DNA of 64,000 nucleotides from positions 124,001-188,000 of the forward strand of contig PANW01000076.1 of the NCBI GenBank assembly GCA_002707785.1, given 5' to 3'. Origin of the DNA: Cellvibrionaceae bacterium (GTDB taxonomy: Bacteria > Pseudomonadota > Gammaproteobacteria > Pseudomonadales > Cellvibrionaceae). A program made the translations under genes and the position numbers. Shown in pieces: positions 59,905-64,000 of this stretch. The first letter of the stretch is position 1, and every line of letters starts with the position of its first letter. The notes below the pieces were generated by a model. It searched no databases, was not told the DNA's origin, and saw only the letters and a program-made list of their open reading frames with translations.

Positions 59905-62739
59905 CTATTCGACGGTCAATGCCTCATTAATAAACCGAGTCTGCTCTTCCAAGTGAATCGACATATATCCAGCTGCCGGTGCGGCAGAGGCGTCACGCCC
60001 GACATAACTCAGATACAAATCTGGATTCAGATCATGCAAGACTCGACGCATGTGATGCTGACTACTGTACCAAGCCCCCTGATTCATTGGCTCTTCTTGA
60101 CACCAAACCACTTCGCTCAGATTGCTAAACGGTGCCAACGCAGTTTTTAATTCGTCTTCAGGGAACGGATAAAGCTGCTCCAACCGAACCAAAGCCACAT
60201 CTTGCTGCTGTCCTTCCATGCGCGCTTCAAGTAAATGGTAATAGACTTTACCGCTACACAAAACGACTCGCTTGACGCCTTCGGGAGCCAGTTCCTGCTC
60301 TCCAATTACGTTCTTGAAAGAGCCTTCGGCCAGCTCTTCTAGAGAAGAAGTTGCCAGTTTATGTCGCAAGATCCACTTAGGGCTCATGACCACCAACGGA
60401 CGACGCATAGGGCGAACCGCTTGACGACGTAGTAAATGGAAAACCTGTGCCGGCGTGGTTGGAATGCAAACTTGAATGTTGTGCTCAGCACACAATTGCA
60501 TGTAACGCTCTAAACGTGCGGAAGAATGCTCTGGGCCCTGACCTTCATAACCGTGCGGTAAAAGCATGGTTAAGCCGCATAAACGACCCCACTTATGCTC
60601 GCCACTGGTAATGAACTGATCGATAACGACCTGTGCGCCGTTGGCAAAGTCACCAAACTGTGCCTCCCAGATAACCATCGCATTTGGGGTGGTTGTGGCG
60701 TAACCATACTCAAACGCCAGCACCGCCTCTTCTGACAGGAAGGAATCATAGATATCGAACGGAGGCTGTTCTTCGCTCAGATTACCTAGAGGAACGTAGC
60801 TAGAACCGTCTTTCTGATTGTGAACAACAACGTGGCGATGTGAGAAGGTACCACGCCCAACATCTTGTCCGGTTAGACGAACACGAGTGCCCTCTTCCAG
60901 AATGGTGGCGTACGCCAAGGTCTCAGCCATACCCCAATTAATGGGCATTGCACCACCAGCCATTTTACGACGGTCATCATAAATTTTCTGAACTTGACGC
61001 TGTACCTGAATACCATCAGGAACTTCACACATTTTCTGTGCAAGCTCTTGCAACGCTTTTAGGTCATAGCCGGTGTTGGCTGGTGTTTTCCAGTCGTGAC
61101 CGATATAAGGCGTCCAATCGACAAATAGTGATTTGTCGGGTTCACTGACCAAACCTTGTGCCACGTGCTCGCCGCGATCCAAAGCAGCGCGGTAATTGTT
61201 GGCCATTTCATCAGCTTCCGCCTGACTAACAACACCTTCTGCGACCATTTTCTCGGCAAACAAAGTACGGGTCGTCTTTTGCTTGCGAATAGTCTGATAC
61301 ATTAATGGTTGGGTTGAAGACGGCTCGTCGGTTTCATTGTGACCGCGACGACGATAACAAACCAAATCAATAACCACGTCTTTTTTAAACTCGTAGCGAT
61401 AATCCATCGCCAACAGGGTCACAAACAAAACCGCTTCTGGATCGTCAGCGTTTACGTGAAAAACGGGGGCTTCGACAACTTTAGCGACGTCAGTACAATA
61501 CTCAGTAGAGCGAGCATCCTCGCGTCGACTAGTGGTGAAACCAACCTGATTATTGATGACGATATGCAGCGTACCACCGGTACCATATGCACGGGTCTGA
61601 GACATTTGGAACGTCTCCATCACCACACCCTGACCAGCAAACGCGGCATCACCGTGCACTGAAATAGGAACAACTTTGCTACCCAGTGGATCTTCACGTC
61701 GATCCTGACGCGCTCTCACCGAACCCTCAACAACGGGAGAAACAATCTCCAAGTGTGATGGGTTAAATGACATCGCCAAATGCACTTCACCACCAGGCGT
61801 CATGACATTTGAAGAAAAGCCCTGGTGATATTTCACATCACCGGAACTATCAATAATTCTTTTACCTTCAAACTCGTTGAACAAGTCTGTTGGGTTCTTA
61901 CCCAAGGTATTGACCAAGGTATTGAGTCGACCACGGTGAGCCATACCCAGCACAATCTCTTTTGCGCCATGCTCGCCTGCACGACGAATCAAACCATCCA
62001 AAAGAGGAATAAAACTCTCACCACCTTCGAGACCAAAACGCTTGGTACCGGGATACTTTGAATCTAAGTGACGCTCTAGGCCTTCTGCTGCCGTCACACG
62101 CTCAAGAATTCTCTTGCGGAAATCAGATTCAAACGTCGGGTTTGAACGCACACTTTCCAAACGCTGCTGCAACCATTGTTTCTCAGCAAAGTTGGTAATG
62201 TGCATAATTTCTGGGCCGACGGAGCCACAGTAAGTCTGCTCTAGAGAATCAATAATCTCTTTAAGAGTCGCCTCTTCTTTACCAAAAAAGGTATTACCGG
62301 TTTGAAACACAGTATCGAGATCGGCGGGAGTCAATCCATGGAAAGCCATATCCAAGTCAGGAACTTGCTCTCGCTCCATTAACCCTAATGGATCCAGTGC
62401 GGCTTTTTGGTGACCACGGAAACGATATGAGCTGATCAACTGAACGACTTTAATCTGCTTGCGTTCATGCTCAATATTGGCACCACCAGAACCTGGGGCC
62501 GCCAAAGGACGCGCGCGATTTTTACCGAGCAACTCAAAATGCTCTCGTATAACCGAGTGAGGAGTATCTTGGGAAACGACGCCTTCTACACGTGGCAACT
62601 GATCAAAATAGTTGCGCCACTCTTCCGGGACGGCGTTAGGATCATGTAAATAGGTATCGTAGAGTTCTTCGACATAGGCAGCGTTCCCACCGGAGATATG
62701 GGAAGTACTCCAAAGTCGCTCCATGATGCTGTCTTGCAT
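59905..62739 (-). CDS. sucA: 2-oxoglutarate dehydrogenase E1 component
   Basis: Thiamine diphosphate enzyme that decarboxylates 2-oxoglutarate. I choose ATG 62739 (MQDSIMERLWSTSHISGGNAAYVEELYDTYL, 944 residues), since AAGGTGGG lies about six bases upstream; the frame is open to 62778. The ThDP region (VLGMAHRGRLNTLVNTLG, GDAAFAGQGVVMETFQMSQTRAYGTGGTLHIVINNQVGF) and the C-terminal YPFPEDEL and VWCQEEPMNQGAWY are intact. It follows sdhB after a 488-bp region with a terminator-like hairpin. Confidence 0.96.
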   Translation of the reverse strand: MQDSIMERLWSTSHISGGNAAYVEELYDTYLHDPNAVPEEWRNYFDQLPRVEGVVSQDTPHSVIREHFELLGKNRARPLAAPGSGGANIEHERKQIKVVQLISSYRFRGHQKAALDPLGLMEREQVPDLDMAFHGLTPADLDTVFQTGNTFFGKEEATLKEIIDSLEQTYCGSVGPEIMHITNFAEKQWLQQRLESVRSNPTFESDFRKRILERVTAAEGLERHLDSKYPGTKRFGLEGGESFIPLLDGLIRRAGEHGAKEIVLGMAHRGRLNTLVNTLGKNPTDLFNEFEGKRIIDSSGDVKYHQGFSSNVMTPGGEVHLAMSFNPSHLEIVSPVVEGSVRARQDRREDPLGSKVVPISVHGDAAFAGQGVVMETFQMSQTRAYGTGGTLHIVINNQVGFTTSRREDARSTEYCTDVAKVVEAPVFHVNADDPEAVLFVTLLAMDYRYEFKKDVVIDLVCYRRRGHNETDEPSSTQPLMYQTIRKQKTTRTLFAEKMVAEGVVSQAEADEMANNYRAALDRGEHVAQGLVSEPDKSLFVDWTPYIGHDWKTPANTGYDLKALQELAQKMCEVPDGIQVQRQVQKIYDDRRKMAGGAMPINWGMAETLAYATILEEGTRVRLTGQDVGRGTFSHRHVVVHNQKDGSSYVPLGNLSEEQPPFDIYDSFLSEEAVLAFEYGYATTTPNAMVIWEAQFGDFANGAQVVIDQFITSGEHKWGRLCGLTMLLPHGYEGQGPEHSSARLERYMQLCAEHNIQVCIPTTPAQVFHLLRRQAVRPMRRPLVVMSPKWILRHKLATSSLEELAEGSFKNVIGEQELAPEGVKRVVLCSGKVYYHLLEARMEGQQQDVALVRLEQLYPFPEDELKTALAPFSNLSEVVWCQEEPMNQGAWYSSQHHMRRVLHDLNPDLYLSYVGRDASAAPAAGYMSIHLEEQTRFINEALTVE

Positions 62740-63030
62740 TTGTGCCCACCTTAAAACAGGGCATAGCTGTCCATGCAAGCAAATATGGCATGCCTACCTA
62801 TCTGACACGGCTTCACCGTCCGCAATCTCGCCGATGAGACCTCTTCCCGGCGTATAGACTGCTTCTGTTTGCACAGCTCATCGATTGGAGTGATCCATCA
62901 ATGCTCAAAAGTGCGTGAACCCCGTGAGAAACAAGCAAACTCGCTTATCTACCTCACACAGTTAGCTCGGGACCCAAGTTTATCAGGCTGCCCGATATAC
63001 CCCTGCTATTACTAGCGATTAGCTAACAGT

Positions 63031-63057
63031 AAAAAACCTTATCTTTTGGATAGGGTT
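63031..63057 (-). terminator. Terminator between sdhB and sucA
   Basis: AACCTTATC (63035-63043) pairs with GATAGGGTT (63049-63057), one G-U, loop of five. The minus-strand T-run is TTTTTT (63031-63036). It should end much of the sdh transcript before sucA. Confidence 0.75.
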
Positions 63058-63194
63058 TCGTTCTTTTCCGGACATTGATCTCTGTCGAGACATGCCCAAA
63101 TCTATAATTTTTATAAAGCGGATTCCTCGAGCCTCGCACTTATGCAAGCACTTAAGGAATCGCTAGGGTCTCTGCACTAAATTCGGTACTGACA

Positions 63195-63215
63195 GCCGCC
63201 TCTATAGTGGGCGGC
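63195..63215. other. Hairpin just after sdhB
   Basis: GCCGCC (63195-63200) and GGCGGC (63210-63215) form a six-bp stem, nine-base loop, 13 bases beyond the sdhB stop. The T-run TTTTGTCATTTT is on the plus side, so on the sdhB transcript it is a 3' hairpin without a U-tail. Confidence 0.5.
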
Positions 63216-63227
63216 TTTTGTCATTTT

Positions 63228-63932
63228 CTAGGTACCGCTTTGAATCAACATATTACGAATATGGCCAATGGCGCGAGTTGGATTCAAGCCCTTCGGACAT
63301 ACTGACACACAGTTTTGAATACCGTGACAGCGGAAAACGCTGAACGGGTCATCCAAATTAGCCAGACGATCTTCAGTCGCAGTATCACGGCTATCGGCCA
63401 AGAAACGGTAGGCTTGAAGCAAACCAGCAGGACCAATGAATTTATCCGGATTCCACCAGAAAGATGGGCAACTGGTTGAGCAGCATGCACATAAAATACA
63501 CTCGTAAAGACCGTCCAACTTGGCACGTTCTTCTGGAGACTGCAGACGCTCAATGGCGGGCGCAGGCGTATCATTTTGCAGGAATGGCTCGATCTTTTTG
63601 TATTGAGCGTAAAACTGGCTCATATCAATAACAAGATCACGAATCACTGGCAAGCCAGGTAACGGACGCAAAATCAGAGTGTTCTTTTCTACACACTCAG
63701 ACAAAGGCTTGATACAAGCCAAACCGTTTTTGCCGTTGATGTTCATGCCATCGGAACCACATACACCTTCACGGCATGAGCGGCGGAAAGCCAAGCTGCT
63801 ATCTTGCGCTTTCAGCAATTCAAGTACGTCCAATACCATCAGGTCTTTGCCTTCGGTATCGATTTCGTAGCTCTGCATGTAAGGCGCTGAGTCAGTCTCA
63901 GGATTGTAACGATAAACTTCTACTTTCAACAT
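63228..63932 (-). CDS. sdhB: Succinate dehydrogenase iron-sulfur subunit
   Basis: Passes electrons from SdhA flavin to quinone through three Fe-S clusters. The [2Fe-2S] ligands are Cys53, Cys58 and Cys73, with Asp61 in the fourth position (CREGVCGSDG...C), as in E. coli. The [4Fe-4S] and [3Fe-4S] motifs are CILCACCSTSCPSF (from 145) and CHGIQNCVSVCPKGLNP. Its 234 residues are normal. It lies 14 bases after sdhA. Confidence 0.97.
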   Translation of the reverse strand: MLKVEVYRYNPETDSAPYMQSYEIDTEGKDLMVLDVLELLKAQDSSLAFRRSCREGVCGSDGMNINGKNGLACIKPLSECVEKNTLILRPLPGLPVIRDLVIDMSQFYAQYKKIEPFLQNDTPAPAIERLQSPEERAKLDGLYECILCACCSTSCPSFWWNPDKFIGPAGLLQAYRFLADSRDTATEDRLANLDDPFSVFRCHGIQNCVSVCPKGLNPTRAIGHIRNMLIQSGT

Positions 63933-63946
63933 TAGTCAGCCCCCAA

Positions 63947-64000
63947 TTAGTAGGTACGAATCTTAGGTTCGAACGCTTCCATGGTCTTAGGCGCGAAGTT
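63947..64000 (-). CDS. sdhA: Succinate dehydrogenase flavoprotein subunit, last 17 codons (cut by window edge)
   Basis: The frame reads NFAPKTMEAFEPKIRTY then TAA. The ending is almost identical to the SdhA C-terminus of E. coli (APK...AFPPKIRTY). The rest of the gene lies beyond the window. Confidence 0.85.
   Translation of the reverse strand, partial: NFAPKTMEAFEPKIRTY

Larger units (their letters stand above)
62740..63227. other. 488-bp sdhB-sucA intergenic region and sucA leader
   Basis: No gene seen. Minus-strand reading first meets a GCCGCC/GGCGGC hairpin (63195-63215, whose T-run is on the plus strand), then a terminator at 63031-63057, then about 290 bases of structured-looking leader with short inverted repeats (for example GGCATGCC at 62788-62795 and CGGTGAAGCCG near 62812). 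A sucA promoter and perhaps a leader RNA should lie here. Confidence 0.55.

Overview
The window is chromosomal DNA from a gammaproteobacterium, probably a marine or aquatic member of the broad Pseudomonadales/Cellvibrionales/Oceanospirillales group. The evidence is gene order: leuC-leuD-leuB-asd-fimV-truA-trpF-(trpB-trpA)-accD-folC-dedD-cvpA-purF-metZ, and sdhAB-sucA-sucB-lpd-sucC-sucD with lpd inside the suc cluster, as in Pseudomonas relatives. The species cannot be named from this sequence. Almost all DNA is coding. I saw no rRNA, tRNA, CRISPR array or complete insertion sequence.

Layout. (1) 1-4.2 kb, plus strand: a methylmalonyl-CoA block with the end of a biotin carrier protein, methylmalonyl-CoA epimerase, B12-dependent mutase and the MeaB GTPase, linking propionyl-CoA to succinyl-CoA. 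(2) 4.4-10.6 kb: a DUF2062 membrane protein, a DEAD-box RNA helicase, a patatin phospholipase, an RsuA-type pseudouridine synthase and an esterase lipoprotein. (3) 10.7-16.6 kb, minus strand: an accessory type VI secretion (T6SS) module in the order hcp, vgrG, DUF6931-like gene, PAAR, secreted immunity candidate, class 3 lipase, second paralogous immunity candidate. The T6SS sheath and baseplate genes are not in the window. (4) 16.6-19.8 kb: an AT-rich spacer with repeats, a RAYT transposase-like gene that has lost both HUH histidines, a PP2C phosphatase and a MoxR ATPase. (5) 19.9-39.9 kb: biosynthetic core genes (metZ, purF, cvpA, dedD, folC, accD, trpA, trpB, trpF, truA, fimV, asd, leuB, leuD, leuC) with a divergent LysR regulator. 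(6) 40-54.8 kb: an outer-membrane barrel, a secreted repeat protein, an MFS transporter, aroC, prmB, a TSUP transporter, folE, a five-gene gpsA-DUF4389-sixA-hydrolase-DUF4892 run, htpG with a near-consensus heat-shock promoter, two hot-dog thioesterases and a lipoprotein. (7) 54.8-64 kb, minus strand: sucD, sucC, lpd, sucB, sucA, sdhB and the last codons of sdhA.

How the genes fit together. The mutase block feeds succinyl-CoA into the TCA enzymes at the other end of the window. accD, folC, purF, trp, leu, asd and metZ make up a growth-linked anabolic block. The T6SS module is the main accessory region and the likeliest place for new biology: a lipase toxin candidate carries an immunity-like gene on each side, and an adaptor-like gene is locked between vgrG and PAAR. 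Regulatory sites readable from sequence include a T-N11-A LysR box centred about 65 bases upstream of the inferred leuC start of transcription, a sigma-32 promoter for htpG, and intrinsic terminators after many transcription units.
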